The position numbers and the translations under genes were made by a program. This document shows, one piece after another, positions 34,456-42,756 of a DNA stretch of 64,000 nucleotides. The stretch's first letter is position 1. Each line of letters begins with the position of its first letter. Under the pieces are notes generated by a model that did no database searches, had not been told where the DNA came from, and saw only the letters and a program-made list of their open reading frames with translations. This DNA is from Flavobacterium quisquiliarum (GTDB lineage: Bacteria; Bacteroidota; Bacteroidia; Flavobacteriales; Flavobacteriaceae), in NCBI RefSeq assembly GCF_019308285.1, contig NZ_WWEM01000007.1, forward strand, positions 34,200 to 98,199, in the 5' to 3' direction.

Positions 34456-34545
34456 GGAGCTAATTCCAGCTATCCGCTATATCTTTTGTGGTCTCGTTTT
34501 TATTTTACGAGACCACAAAAGGATATCGCTCCTATCTGGGCTAGG
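34456..34545. repeat. 90-bp intergenic palindrome with perfect 15-bp stem
   Basis: CTTTTGTGGTCTCGT (34483-34497) pairs perfectly with 34507-34521 over a nine-base loop. The outer arms (GGAGCTAATTCCAGCTATCC and the GGATATCGCTCC region to GGGCT) pair imperfectly. From memory, sequences of this form recur between flavobacterial genes. It lies between the divergent sensor and sirtuin genes, so it is not a simple terminator for either. Confidence 0.65.
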
Positions 34546-34657
34546 ACAGTCATTTTCAAAAGTCCGTTTTTTATAGAATTAAAATTAAAAAGCTGAGGTA
34601 TCCATTTTTAATTTATATTTAATCAAAAAATACGGTTCTGTTTTTTCAAAACTAAAC

Positions 34658-35482
34658 ATGCAACAATTAGAAGATATAATACAATACGTTTCAACTAAAA
34701 ACAAAAGAAACCTCTTTACCTTTTTGACAGGAGCTGGACTTTCTTCAGAAAGCGGAATCCCAACTTACAGAGGTGTTGATGGCATTTGGGTCAAAGGAAC
34801 ACAATTTCATAAACCGGAAGAATTCGGAACTTTTAAATACTTTAAAGAGCACCCCGAAGAGGTCTGGCAATATTCGTTGTTTAGAAAGAAAATGTTTCAA
34901 AATGCCAAACCAAATGAAAGTCATTACGAATTGGTTGAAATTGAAAAAATTCTGAAAGACCGGTTTCATCTTATTACCCAAAACATTGATAATTTACACC
35001 GACAAAGCGGAACTGAAAGAATTTTTGAAATCCATGGCAACAATAGAGAAATTAAATGTTCGAACGGCTGTAAAGAAATCGTAAATCTGCCCGAAGAAAT
35101 AAAAGGAAAAGAAATTGACGAAGATCTGACGGAAAGAGAAATAGAACTTTTAAAATGTCAAAGTTGCGGAAGCTGGATGAGACCTAATATCTTATGGTTT
35201 GATGAATATTATGATGAGAAAACCAATAAAAAATTCAGTTCTTTAAAAATTGCTAAAAATTCGGGAATACTATTTATTCTGGGAACTTCGGGCGCGACAA
35301 ATCTCCCGATTGCAATTGCAGAAACCACTTTAAAATATGGCGGAACTATCGTTGATATCAATATAGAAGACAATCAGTTTACCGCTTTGATAAAGGATAA
35401 AAAGAATAAAATCATCATTCGTAAAACATCAACTGAAGCTTTAAAAATGATAAAGAAAATGATTAAAAGTACTTGCATCTAA
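34658..35482 (+). CDS. Sir2-family NAD-dependent protein deacylase
   Basis: 274 residues. NAD-binding GAGLSSESGIPTYRG at 25-39, QNIDNLH at 108-114 and the catalytic His126 in FEIHGN are all present. A zinc site has four cysteines (Cys134, Cys138, Cys167, Cys170; CSNGC and CQSCG). A FDEYYDE segment follows, with LGTSGAT for ribose binding. A complete sirtuin, cytoplasmic, probably removing acetyl or longer acyl groups from lysines. It has no obvious operon partner. Confidence 0.94.
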   Translation: MQQLEDIIQYVSTKNKRNLFTFLTGAGLSSESGIPTYRGVDGIWVKGTQFHKPEEFGTFKYFKEHPEEVWQYSLFRKKMFQNAKPNESHYELVEIEKILKDRFHLITQNIDNLHRQSGTERIFEIHGNNREIKCSNGCKEIVNLPEEIKGKEIDEDLTEREIELLKCQSCGSWMRPNILWFDEYYDEKTNKKFSSLKIAKNSGILFILGTSGATNLPIAIAETTLKYGGTIVDINIEDNQFTALIKDKKNKIIIRKTSTEALKMIKKMIKSTCI

Positions 35483-35532
35483 TAATGATTGTAAATGAAT
35501 CCAGTAAAAAACATTCTAATTAGAATTTATAA

Positions 35533-36009
35533 ATGAAATCATTAGTAAAAAAGACTTTATATATTCCATTGCTAATTTTGTTACTGATAAGTTGCGAATC
35601 AAATCGTCGTAGCAGTTTAGTCTATCTGTATTCAAAAGACAAAACACAATCAATAACAGTATTTAGTGATTATTATACTAACGAAAGAATTATAGCTTTG
35701 GGAAAACTAAATACAAAACCGACAAACGATTATGTAAAATTGGATATTTCTGAAGTTACAGAATTGGGTGATGAAATTGGTATATGCTGGTTAGGAAAAA
35801 GGACAGGATGGCAATTTGTAAATGATAATTCTAAAATTGTCGAAGTAAGTATAGATACGACGAAATATAGAGTGAAAACACAATGGTATCGAGACGAAGA
35901 TAATATTCCCAATGCGAAATATTACAGACTTAAAAATTGCTTTACAATTGGTATGTTAAAACATTCTAGAATTTATCCCTCTGAAAATGGATATATTGAA
36001 AGAAATTAA
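35533..36009 (+). CDS. Hypothetical lipoprotein, 158 aa
   Basis: A signal peptide with lipobox LISC (Cys21) is followed by a polar 137-residue domain with beta-strand character (VYLYSKDKTQSITVFSDYYT). No known domain was recognised. The gap of 50 bp to the sirtuin gene allows co-transcription but does not show it. A terminator hairpin follows at 36012. Confidence 0.6.
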   Translation: MKSLVKKTLYIPLLILLLISCESNRRSSLVYLYSKDKTQSITVFSDYYTNERIIALGKLNTKPTNDYVKLDISEVTELGDEIGICWLGKRTGWQFVNDNSKIVEVSIDTTKYRVKTQWYRDEDNIPNAKYYRLKNCFTIGMLKHSRIYPSENGYIERN

Positions 36010-36011
36010 AA

Positions 36012-36040
36012 AAGCCATTTCACTACAAAATGGCTTCTTT
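36012..36040. terminator. Bidirectional terminator overlapping the nucleosidase stop codon
   Basis: AAGCCATTT (36012-36020) pairs with AAATGGCTT (36028-36036); A- and T-tracts flank the stem on both sides. The nucleosidase stop at 36023 falls inside the hairpin. Confidence 0.65.
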
Positions 36041-36628
36041 ATCTTCTATCAATCCTAAAATTTTACCATAAGCAATCGCCGCTTTATGTACTTGGACCGT
36101 CCAGTCTTCGGCAGCGTTATCATCGGCACCATCGGAAATGTATTTTAAAGATAAAAACGGGATTTTTTCTTTCATAGCAATCATGGCTAAAGCATACGCT
36201 TCCATATCAACCACATTGTAAACATCAGATTTATGTTCCATTTCGAAATTATCGCCTGTTCCGCAAATACCTTCAGGCAAATCATCCATTTTTAAACCGT
36301 ATTCTAAAACTGGAGGCAAACCAGATAGCGGCGTTTCATATAATGCAAAACCTAAACCGCGGACATCCATATCTCTTTGCACAAATTGAGTACAACAAAT
36401 TACTTCGCCTTTTTGAAAACTGCTGCTCCCAGCAGATCCCAGATTTATAATTACAGCAGGTTTTTTCTTTTGAATAGCTTTAGTCAATTCATAAGCCGCA
36501 TTTACTTTACCAATTCCAGTAATTAAAACGTTATGTCCTTTAAAAACTTCAGCTGCTTCAGATTCAAGAGCAAATGAGAATAATATATCTTCGACAGCAA
36601 AAGATTCTGTCTGGTTAATTTGTATCAT
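36023..36628 (-). CDS. Nucleosidase (MTA/SAH nucleosidase-like, phosphorylase superfamily)
   Basis: 201 residues, slightly shorter than MTAN (about 230). GIGKVNAAYELTKAI and VIINLGSAGSS are the conserved purine-nucleosidase glycine loops, and VVDMEAYALAMIA carries the ribose-binding Met-Glu pair. KYISDGADDNAAEDW contains the catalytic Asp. Such enzymes cleave methylthioadenosine or adenosylhomocysteine, or futalosine in menaquinone synthesis. The exact substrate is not determined from the sequence. Confidence 0.85.
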   Translation of the reverse strand: MIQINQTESFAVEDILFSFALESEAAEVFKGHNVLITGIGKVNAAYELTKAIQKKKPAVIINLGSAGSSSFQKGEVICCTQFVQRDMDVRGLGFALYETPLSGLPPVLEYGLKMDDLPEGICGTGDNFEMEHKSDVYNVVDMEAYALAMIAMKEKIPFLSLKYISDGADDNAAEDWTVQVHKAAIAYGKILGLIEDKEAIL

Positions 36629-36811
36629 GCGTAATTTAATTTTCGGTTTACAAAAATACGGTTTAAAATTTACGCAGTTCTAACCTAAATTTAAAATCTA
36701 AAAAACACGTTAAATTCTGGTTTGAATGCGGGATTTTGTTTTTTAAAAAATACTTTTGTTAGAAACAGTTAAAAAGAATTTCCATCCTTAAAAACCAGAA
36801 AGAGAAACTGC

Positions 36812-37375
36812 ATGGATAGCGAAAAATTTATTTTCTGCCTAGAAGGCGTGAAAGATATAGACGATCTTACCCCAACGCATGTGGTAAAATGTCTCGAAGA
36901 ATTGGCTATTGACCAAGGCATTTCGAGCATTCATAAAACTTGCGATACCATTGAAGGTTTAGAAGAAAGTTTGAATATTTTATTGTATGAAGATCATAAT
37001 TTTAAAGATTATGAAATCATTTATCTTGCCATGCCGGGACAGGAAAACAACATTTGTCTTCATGATTATTATTACAGCATAGAAGAAATCGCAGAACTTT
37101 TTGAAGGAAAAATGAAGGGCAAAATCATCCACTTTGCCAATCTTAAAGTTTTGGATTTAAATGAAGAAGAGTCACAATATTTTCTGGATATAACAGGAGC
37201 AAGAGCCATTTCCGGTTATGGATCTACTTATAACAAAATTGCAAGCTGCAGTACGATTGATAAAGCATTTTTTAGTTTGTATCAGGAAAACGATAACTTG
37301 ATTGAAGTTGTCGAAGACCTTTATGCTAAACATTATAATCTATGCAAACTGCTTGATTTTAGATTATACTATTAA
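36812..37375 (+). CDS. DUF6642-like protein, possible caspase-like fold lacking catalytic residues
   Basis: 187 residues, soluble. The recognisable stretch is IYLAMPGQ, then YYYSIEEIAELF, GKIIHFANLKVLDL and TGARAISGYGSTY, then a helical end. In related caspase-like (CHAT-type) proteins recalled from memory, the first segment carries the His and the third a Ser-Cys pair; here Pro and Ala-Asn stand in those places. If the comparison holds this is a non-catalytic member. The AraC-type regulator begins 2 bp after its stop, so the pair is transcribed together. Confidence 0.55.
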   Translation: MDSEKFIFCLEGVKDIDDLTPTHVVKCLEELAIDQGISSIHKTCDTIEGLEESLNILLYEDHNFKDYEIIYLAMPGQENNICLHDYYYSIEEIAELFEGKMKGKIIHFANLKVLDLNEEESQYFLDITGARAISGYGSTYNKIASCSTIDKAFFSLYQENDNLIEVVEDLYAKHYNLCKLLDFRLYY

Positions 37376-37376
37376 A

Positions 37377-38297
37377 ATGAAAAAGAAGCAGGCTGAGAAA
37401 ATAAAGACATACAGTCCATCAGGATTTCGGGAGAAGTTTCTGGGAGAAGATAATCCCATACATTTACTTTTCAAATCCAATTCGGATCATTTTTTCTGTT
37501 TGGAGATTGAGGAAATCATGCAGATGCAGCATCCTGTTCCGCCTTCTAAACATTCTTGTCATACTTTAATCTTTATTTCTTCCGGACAACATGTAATGAA
37601 ATTGGGACATCAGGAATACATCACGACCGATAACGAAATGATTATGGTACCCGCTGGACAGATTTTCTCTCTTGAAAATGTCAACAATATACATAAAGGA
37701 TTTATCTGTCAGTTTCATCCTGATATTTTAATTCGAAAATACGGAAGCCGAGAACTGCTGAATGAATTTGATTTCTTAAAAATTTCAGGAAACCCAAAAA
37801 TAAGCCTTCCTAAAGAGGATATCGGTTCCATTGTCAACATTTTGGAACGATTGAAAAAAGAATATTCTGAAACTGCATTTACAGATCTTAATATTGTACA
37901 GTCTTACCTGATTACGCTTTTTTATGAAATGAATAAAAATGCGGTAAAAACGGCAAAAGGCATTTCGGCTGCTGCTGTTATTACAGCAAAATTCAAAGAG
38001 CTTATTCACGATCATATCAAAAGCCAGCATCAGGTCAATTATTATTCCTCTCTATTGAGCGTAACTCCTAACCATTTGAATAAATGTGTCAAAACCGTAA
38101 CGGGGAAATCTGCCGTAAAATGGATTGATGAAAACATATTGTTAGAGGCCAAATATTTACTCTTTCAGACCACTCTTTCTGTAGGTGAAATCGCAACTCA
38201 GGTAGGTTTTGAGGATCAATCTTACTTTAGTCGTTTCTTTAAAAAAGCGGAAGGAATTTCTCCTATTCGTTATCGAAAAATGATTGATAAGTCCTAA
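37377..38297 (+). CDS. AraC-family transcriptional regulator
   Basis: 306 residues from ATG 37377; the frame can be extended to 37302 but that would overlap the preceding gene by 74 bp. The N-terminal cupin-like sensor domain (about 45-150, HTLIFISSGQHVMKLGHQEYI) is followed by the double HTH (about 205-300: YYSSLLSVTPNHLNKCVKTV, SVGEIATQVGFEDQSYFSRFFKK). It is probably translationally coupled with the DUF6642-like gene, which may be a partner or target; the ligand is unknown. Confidence 0.9.
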   Translation: MKKKQAEKIKTYSPSGFREKFLGEDNPIHLLFKSNSDHFFCLEIEEIMQMQHPVPPSKHSCHTLIFISSGQHVMKLGHQEYITTDNEMIMVPAGQIFSLENVNNIHKGFICQFHPDILIRKYGSRELLNEFDFLKISGNPKISLPKEDIGSIVNILERLKKEYSETAFTDLNIVQSYLITLFYEMNKNAVKTAKGISAAAVITAKFKELIHDHIKSQHQVNYYSSLLSVTPNHLNKCVKTVTGKSAVKWIDENILLEAKYLLFQTTLSVGEIATQVGFEDQSYFSRFFKKAEGISPIRYRKMIDKS

Positions 38298-38360
38298 TTA
38301 TTGATTATAACATCCTAACAAAAAGCTTTACTTTTTTCAGAAATTTGCCTCTTGAAAAAA

Positions 38361-38570
38361 ATGCAAATTATGATTTATGTTTTTAAAACTTCCGTTGACA
38401 GCCAGACCAAATTTGAGTCGGCATCTCTATTACTAGATCAATTATTGCCTGAATCTAAGTGGAACTTTGATCTTGAAGACTGTGACAATATTTTAAGAAT
38501 CGACAGTGAACTTGACATTCCAAATCTTATTCAAAACAACGGCATCTTTGATTGTATCGAATTAGAATAA
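38361..38570 (+). CDS. Small protein of about 69 aa, paralogue of the gene at 13234
   Basis: The start is uncertain: TTG 38352, ATG 38361 or ATG 38370 are in frame, and 38361 is chosen. The family signature shared with the 13234 product is KTSV, a 22-residue amphipathic region, NFD plus six residues plus ILRI. The full form here is NFDLEDCDNILRI. It is acidic in the second half. It lies 28 bp upstream of the pentapeptide-repeat gene. The fold may be a small alpha/beta sandwich, and the function is unknown. Confidence 0.7.
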   Translation: MQIMIYVFKTSVDSQTKFESASLLLDQLLPESKWNFDLEDCDNILRIDSELDIPNLIQNNGIFDCIELE

Positions 38571-38598
38571 ATTACCTTCAACCTCTTCATAAAATAAT

Positions 38599-39171
38599 AT
38601 GGAAACCAAATTATATCAAAATAGAACTTTTGATACCGTAGATTACTCTGAAAAAAGATTATCCAATGTAGAATTTGTGAACTGCGAATTCCTTAACTGC
38701 AACTTTTCTAAAAGTGATTTAAGTCATAACGATTTCTTAGATTCTACTTTTAAAAACTGTAATCTTTCATTGGCAGTTCTTAAAAATACAGGTTTAAAAA
38801 ACATCAAATTTATCGGATGCAAACTCATGGGATTGGATTTTAGCGCCAGCAATAGTTTTTTATTTTCCATGAATTTCGAAGATTGTCTTCTAGATTATTC
38901 TACGTTCATTTATAAGAAGCTGAAGAAAACCAACTTCACAGACTGCTCTCTCAAAGAAACCGATTTCTCAAACACGGACTTATCTTTAGCTCTTTTTAAA
39001 AACTGTGATCTTTCTGGCGCCACTTTCGTGGAAACTATTTTAGAGAAAACTGATTTTAGAACTTCCAGAAATTATGCTTTCGATCCTTCAGAAAATAAAA
39101 TTAAAGGGACAAAAGTTTCACATATTGCCCTTGCCGGTTTATTAGAAAAATTTGATTTGGTTATTGAATGA
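38599..39171 (+). CDS. Pentapeptide-repeat protein
   Basis: 190 residues. Repeats of the form A(D/N)LxX run through most of the chain (VEFVNCEFLNCNF, SKSDLSHNDF, TNFTDCSLKETDFSNTDLSL, NCDLSGATF), giving a right-handed quadrilateral beta helix, followed by a helical C-terminus (HIALAGLLEKFDLVIE). Qnr/MfpA proteins that protect DNA gyrase share this fold, but length and C-terminus do not allow a Qnr call. It is likely cytoplasmic, with no signal peptide. Confidence 0.9.
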   Translation: METKLYQNRTFDTVDYSEKRLSNVEFVNCEFLNCNFSKSDLSHNDFLDSTFKNCNLSLAVLKNTGLKNIKFIGCKLMGLDFSASNSFLFSMNFEDCLLDYSTFIYKKLKKTNFTDCSLKETDFSNTDLSLALFKNCDLSGATFVETILEKTDFRTSRNYAFDPSENKIKGTKVSHIALAGLLEKFDLVIE

Positions 39172-39177
39172 TTTATT

Positions 39178-39301
39178 AGTTTTCAGTCGCGGTCTCAGTT
39201 TTCAGTTTGTTAATAGTGAACAAATACTGTGACTGAATACTGCAACTAAAAACTGTGACTAAAAAAAAGCGGGATACAAACTTAATTGCATCCCGCTTTT
39301 C
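39178..39301. repeat. TTTTCAGT/ACTGAA repeats plus terminator
   Basis: 39182-39260 contains several inverted and direct copies of TTTTCAGT and ACTGTGACT, similar to those at 62211-62354. It is followed by a strong hairpin, AAAAGCGGGAT (39265-39275) with ATCCCGCTTTT (39290-39300), which likely ends both the pentapeptide gene and the convergent lipoprotein gene. Confidence 0.65.
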
Positions 39302-39320
39302 CTATTTATTAACCATGAAT

Positions 39321-40895
39321 TTATTGTTGTTTTATCCAACGAGGATCTCCAATTTTATTATCCATTAAGGTTTGGTTTCCTAATGTAAAATCTCCCGTTG
39401 CTGCATTTGCAAATTGCGGATCCAGGGTCGTTGCTGCTGAATCAGGTGTATTATTACTTCCTACTAACTTTAAATTTGGTGAATTAAAATTGTTATTATT
39501 TCCAAATCCAGGAGCACTTGTTGTAGGTTGGTTTGTATAAACTGCCGCCCCAACTGCAAGCAACGTATTACGTACTGCTGACACATTTGATGCAAAACGC
39601 ACATACAAAATTCTACTAGCAAGTACTAATGTAGGACTATATATAGTACATGCATCAATTACTACGTTACTTGTCAAACTTCCTCCTGTAAAACCAGCAG
39701 CTGCATCCAAACGTATAAAATCACGTGATGAACATTTATCAAATGTACTTCTTGTTAAAGTCACATTTGCGACATATGTAGTTCTAAAATCGATAAAATC
39801 AGCTCCTCCCGCAGTATTTACATTTTTAACAATACTATTGTCTACAGTAAATGACTTCAATCTAGCTGCACCATTTCCGTACATAAGTTGAGAAGGATAA
39901 TCATGAACATAAGAGCTACTAATTAAGACATCTCCTAAAGGTTGCGCTTGTGTCGCACTAATCGCGATTGCAGCACCAGTTAAATTTGCTCCATTTAAAT
40001 CTAAATCAACGAGAGATAGATTCACTGCTTCAGTAGGATTAGCAGGATTATTAATAAGGGTAAATTTCACATTAAGCTTAGGCTTATTCTCTGGTCTTAC
40101 TCCTCTAATGATCAGTTTTTTATTTACAATAATCTCACCTGTTGTCACATAAGTACCAGGCATCAGTAATAATCTTGAATCTCCAGTTACCTGAGCTACT
40201 TTAGCATTTAAATCATCACCTGGATTCACCACAATACCCTTTGTTAAATCTACACCACTAGTAAATGTTAGTATTCCTCTTGTTTTAGTTCCATTTTTTA
40301 GAGTAGCAGTGTAGTTTGTTTCTGGAGTTAAACCAGTAACAGTTGCTTCTCCCTTCGTTTTTTCTTCCGCTGTTATAGTGTGAATCACATCACCTGGCTG
40401 AGATATAATTTGAGTTACATTACTGTTAGGCGTCCATCTTAAAATAATAGAATTTGCTTGGATTTCTTCCGGTTTAATTGGAAGGAAAATCTGTTCAGAT
40501 GCTGTAGCAGCAGAAGTAATTGACCATTTAGAATCGTCAAGACCACCTGCACTTACCGCTTTTACTCTAATATAATAAGTAGTTTCTCCTTCTAAAGGCA
40601 CTTGTATTGGCAATTGACTTGTAGTAACATTAACTGTTTTGAAAATAGTTTTAAATTCTGGATCATCTGGGCTAAATTCCACAACATAATGATCTGCATG
40701 TTCATCTGCCTTTACCGTCCAGTTTAACTCAACCGTAGTTGAGTTCCTAACTCTGGCTGTAAGTCCAATTGGCGAAAACTCTCTTGAGTTTCCAACACCA
40801 TCTAATAAAGCTTCATTATAACTGTCGCAACTTGAAATTCCAATTGCTAGAAATAATACGGCTATTAATCCTTTATATATATATTTTGCTTTCAT
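39321..40895 (-). CDS. Lipoprotein with fibronectin III-like domains and right-handed beta helix (DUF5123/DUF4957-like)
   Basis: 524 residues. Lipobox ISSCDS (Cys24). The first part has two fibronectin III-like modules (about 45-135 and 140-215, TVELNWTVKADEHADHYVVEF, ETTYYIRVKAVS). From about 220 to 500 the chain is Asn/Ser/Val-rich with regular short strands, typical of a parallel beta helix as in DUF4957/DUF5123 and pectate-lyase-like proteins. These proteins often accompany pectin-related SusC/SusD pairs. No catalytic residues were identified; it may bind glycan at the surface. Confidence 0.7.
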   Translation of the reverse strand: MKAKYIYKGLIAVLFLAIGISSCDSYNEALLDGVGNSREFSPIGLTARVRNSTTVELNWTVKADEHADHYVVEFSPDDPEFKTIFKTVNVTTSQLPIQVPLEGETTYYIRVKAVSAGGLDDSKWSITSAATASEQIFLPIKPEEIQANSIILRWTPNSNVTQIISQPGDVIHTITAEEKTKGEATVTGLTPETNYTATLKNGTKTRGILTFTSGVDLTKGIVVNPGDDLNAKVAQVTGDSRLLLMPGTYVTTGEIIVNKKLIIRGVRPENKPKLNVKFTLINNPANPTEAVNLSLVDLDLNGANLTGAAIAISATQAQPLGDVLISSSYVHDYPSQLMYGNGAARLKSFTVDNSIVKNVNTAGGADFIDFRTTYVANVTLTRSTFDKCSSRDFIRLDAAAGFTGGSLTSNVVIDACTIYSPTLVLASRILYVRFASNVSAVRNTLLAVGAAVYTNQPTTSAPGFGNNNNFNSPNLKLVGSNNTPDSAATTLDPQFANAATGDFTLGNQTLMDNKIGDPRWIKQQ

Positions 40896-40924
40896 CTTAA
40901 TAACTTATAATTTATTATTAACTC

Positions 40925-42739
40925 CTAAAGATTTTCATAACCGTAATCATTCTTTAACTGACCATTACTTCCATCGATAAATACTTTCCATATTGGCCAG
41001 AATTGTCTGTTATCAGGATTAACTCCAGGTTTGTACAATGAATTTATTTTAGTATCAGCAGCTGTACCTGTCCATGTCCAAGTAATAGATGAATATGTTG
41101 TTCCAGGGTTTGTTGTTTCTCCTCTATTTAGTCCATAAATATCTAAACTCACATTATCCGTTTTGTACTTGTAATACAAAGTTGCAGGTACAGTAGCATA
41201 ATCTCCTGTACGAGCTGATAAGGCAGTCATTTTTTGTTTAGCTTCGTCTAATTTTACTTTTAACAAATTCCAACGAATTAAATTTTGCTTGCGCTCCATT
41301 TCACCTGTAAACTCATATTTATTTTCATCAACGATAGCAGTAAACATGGCATCTTTGCTAGTTTTAGAGTTTACATAGTTTTCAACTTTCACTGCCTGAT
41401 CTGCCACAGAAAATGATCTTCTACGAATTTCTTTTAAGTAAGGCATTGCTGCACTAGGACCTTCAAGTTCGTTTGCAGTTTCAGCAGCGATAAGGAGTAC
41501 CTCAGCATAACGCATGTACATTTTGTTAACTCCATCGTCATTAGTCGAAGTCACATAACGTTTCATCCATTCGTAACGGTATTTTCCAAAATACCAAGTA
41601 TCCAAAGTACCTAATTCTTGTTTAGCGATATTGTTAGCTCCTGCTGCACCATATTTATAAGGCACACAAGTAACATCTCTACGTGTATCCGTTTGATCAT
41701 AATCATAGAAAACAAATGGCAATGGACCTGCTACACCTCCACGGTTAGCGCCATTAGCTTGAAACTGATCAACAGCTGCGGTATGTTTTACAGCAAACGT
41801 AAATAACATTCTACCACGTCCATCTGCGAAAGGAAGCTCCCAAAGAGATTCTCCACCAGCAGTAGTAACTTCTTCATTATATTTTCTCCATAATCCCTCA
41901 AAAGTCGATTCTAAATGAGCAGAACCACTTTGAATTACTTCACGAGATTCTTTTAATGCCAATGCATACATATTAGCCACAGAAAGCTCTGGATCAGTGC
42001 TTCTTCTTACTCCATCAGGATATTGCTGATAACCACTTGCTGCCAATGCTAAACGTGCTCTAAATCCTTTTACAAAAGCTTTATTTACGTGTTCTACAGT
42101 GCTTGTATAAGAGGTTGCATTTGGCCATGCTACCAATGTAGACGCTTCCCCTAAATCTGCAATTATTTGCTTATAAATAACATCTCTGCTTGATTTAGGC
42201 AAATATAAAGTCGCAGTTGTAATAGGTTCAAAACGAGCTGGAACATCTCCCCATGCTCTAAGCAAATCAGCATAGTAAATAGCTCTTAATGTTAAAGCCT
42301 CTCCTAATAACTGCCCCATTGCATTATCTGGTTTTGCATTACCATATTTACGTATACCATCAATACAAATATTCGCTCGCTCAATACCCATATACATCAT
42401 CGCATAAGCATTAGTGATATTATTCATTTCTGTGTTACTTGGTTTTGCATCGTAAACACATAAATCTGCTTTATCTCCTGCTGTTTGCGAGGCATTATAC
42501 CATTCTACATCTGTATTTAATCCATAATATGGCAAAAATCTACCTCTATAAGAGTTTGTTTCGGCAAAGGGTACTTTTATTCCATCAACAGCTCCTTTTG
42601 CAAGTTCAGCATCAGAAAAAATCAATTCTGGCTTTAATGTTGATGGTGCATCTGTTTCTAAATAGTCGTCTTCAAATTGCTGGCAAGAACTAAATAGACT
42701 TGAAATTATCAATCCTGCTATTATTAATTTATGTTTCAT
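40925..42739 (-). CDS. SusD/RagB-family lipoprotein, second locus
   Basis: 604 residues, rather long for SusD. Lipobox SSCQQF (Cys19). Conserved segments: NITNAYAMMYMGIERANIC, LLGEALTLRAIYYADLLRAWGDVP, MYMRYAEVLLIAAETAN, and YLKEIRRRSF, followed by the C-terminal ERKQNLIRWN. It pairs with the SusC gene, 17 bp upstream. Probable surface capture of an unidentified glycan. Confidence 0.95.
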   Translation of the reverse strand: MKHKLIIAGLIISSLFSSCQQFEDDYLETDAPSTLKPELIFSDAELAKGAVDGIKVPFAETNSYRGRFLPYYGLNTDVEWYNASQTAGDKADLCVYDAKPSNTEMNNITNAYAMMYMGIERANICIDGIRKYGNAKPDNAMGQLLGEALTLRAIYYADLLRAWGDVPARFEPITTATLYLPKSSRDVIYKQIIADLGEASTLVAWPNATSYTSTVEHVNKAFVKGFRARLALAASGYQQYPDGVRRSTDPELSVANMYALALKESREVIQSGSAHLESTFEGLWRKYNEEVTTAGGESLWELPFADGRGRMLFTFAVKHTAAVDQFQANGANRGGVAGPLPFVFYDYDQTDTRRDVTCVPYKYGAAGANNIAKQELGTLDTWYFGKYRYEWMKRYVTSTNDDGVNKMYMRYAEVLLIAAETANELEGPSAAMPYLKEIRRRSFSVADQAVKVENYVNSKTSKDAMFTAIVDENKYEFTGEMERKQNLIRWNLLKVKLDEAKQKMTALSARTGDYATVPATLYYKYKTDNVSLDIYGLNRGETTNPGTTYSSITWTWTGTAADTKINSLYKPGVNPDNRQFWPIWKVFIDGSNGQLKNDYGYENL

Positions 42740-42756
42740 TTTGTGATAATTTAAAA

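Noticed and set aside
38599..39171. Qnr-type quinolone-resistance protein
   Set aside because: The pentapeptide repeat fold is clear, but length (190) and the C-terminal helix do not match Qnr, and no loop insertions of the Qnr kind are seen.
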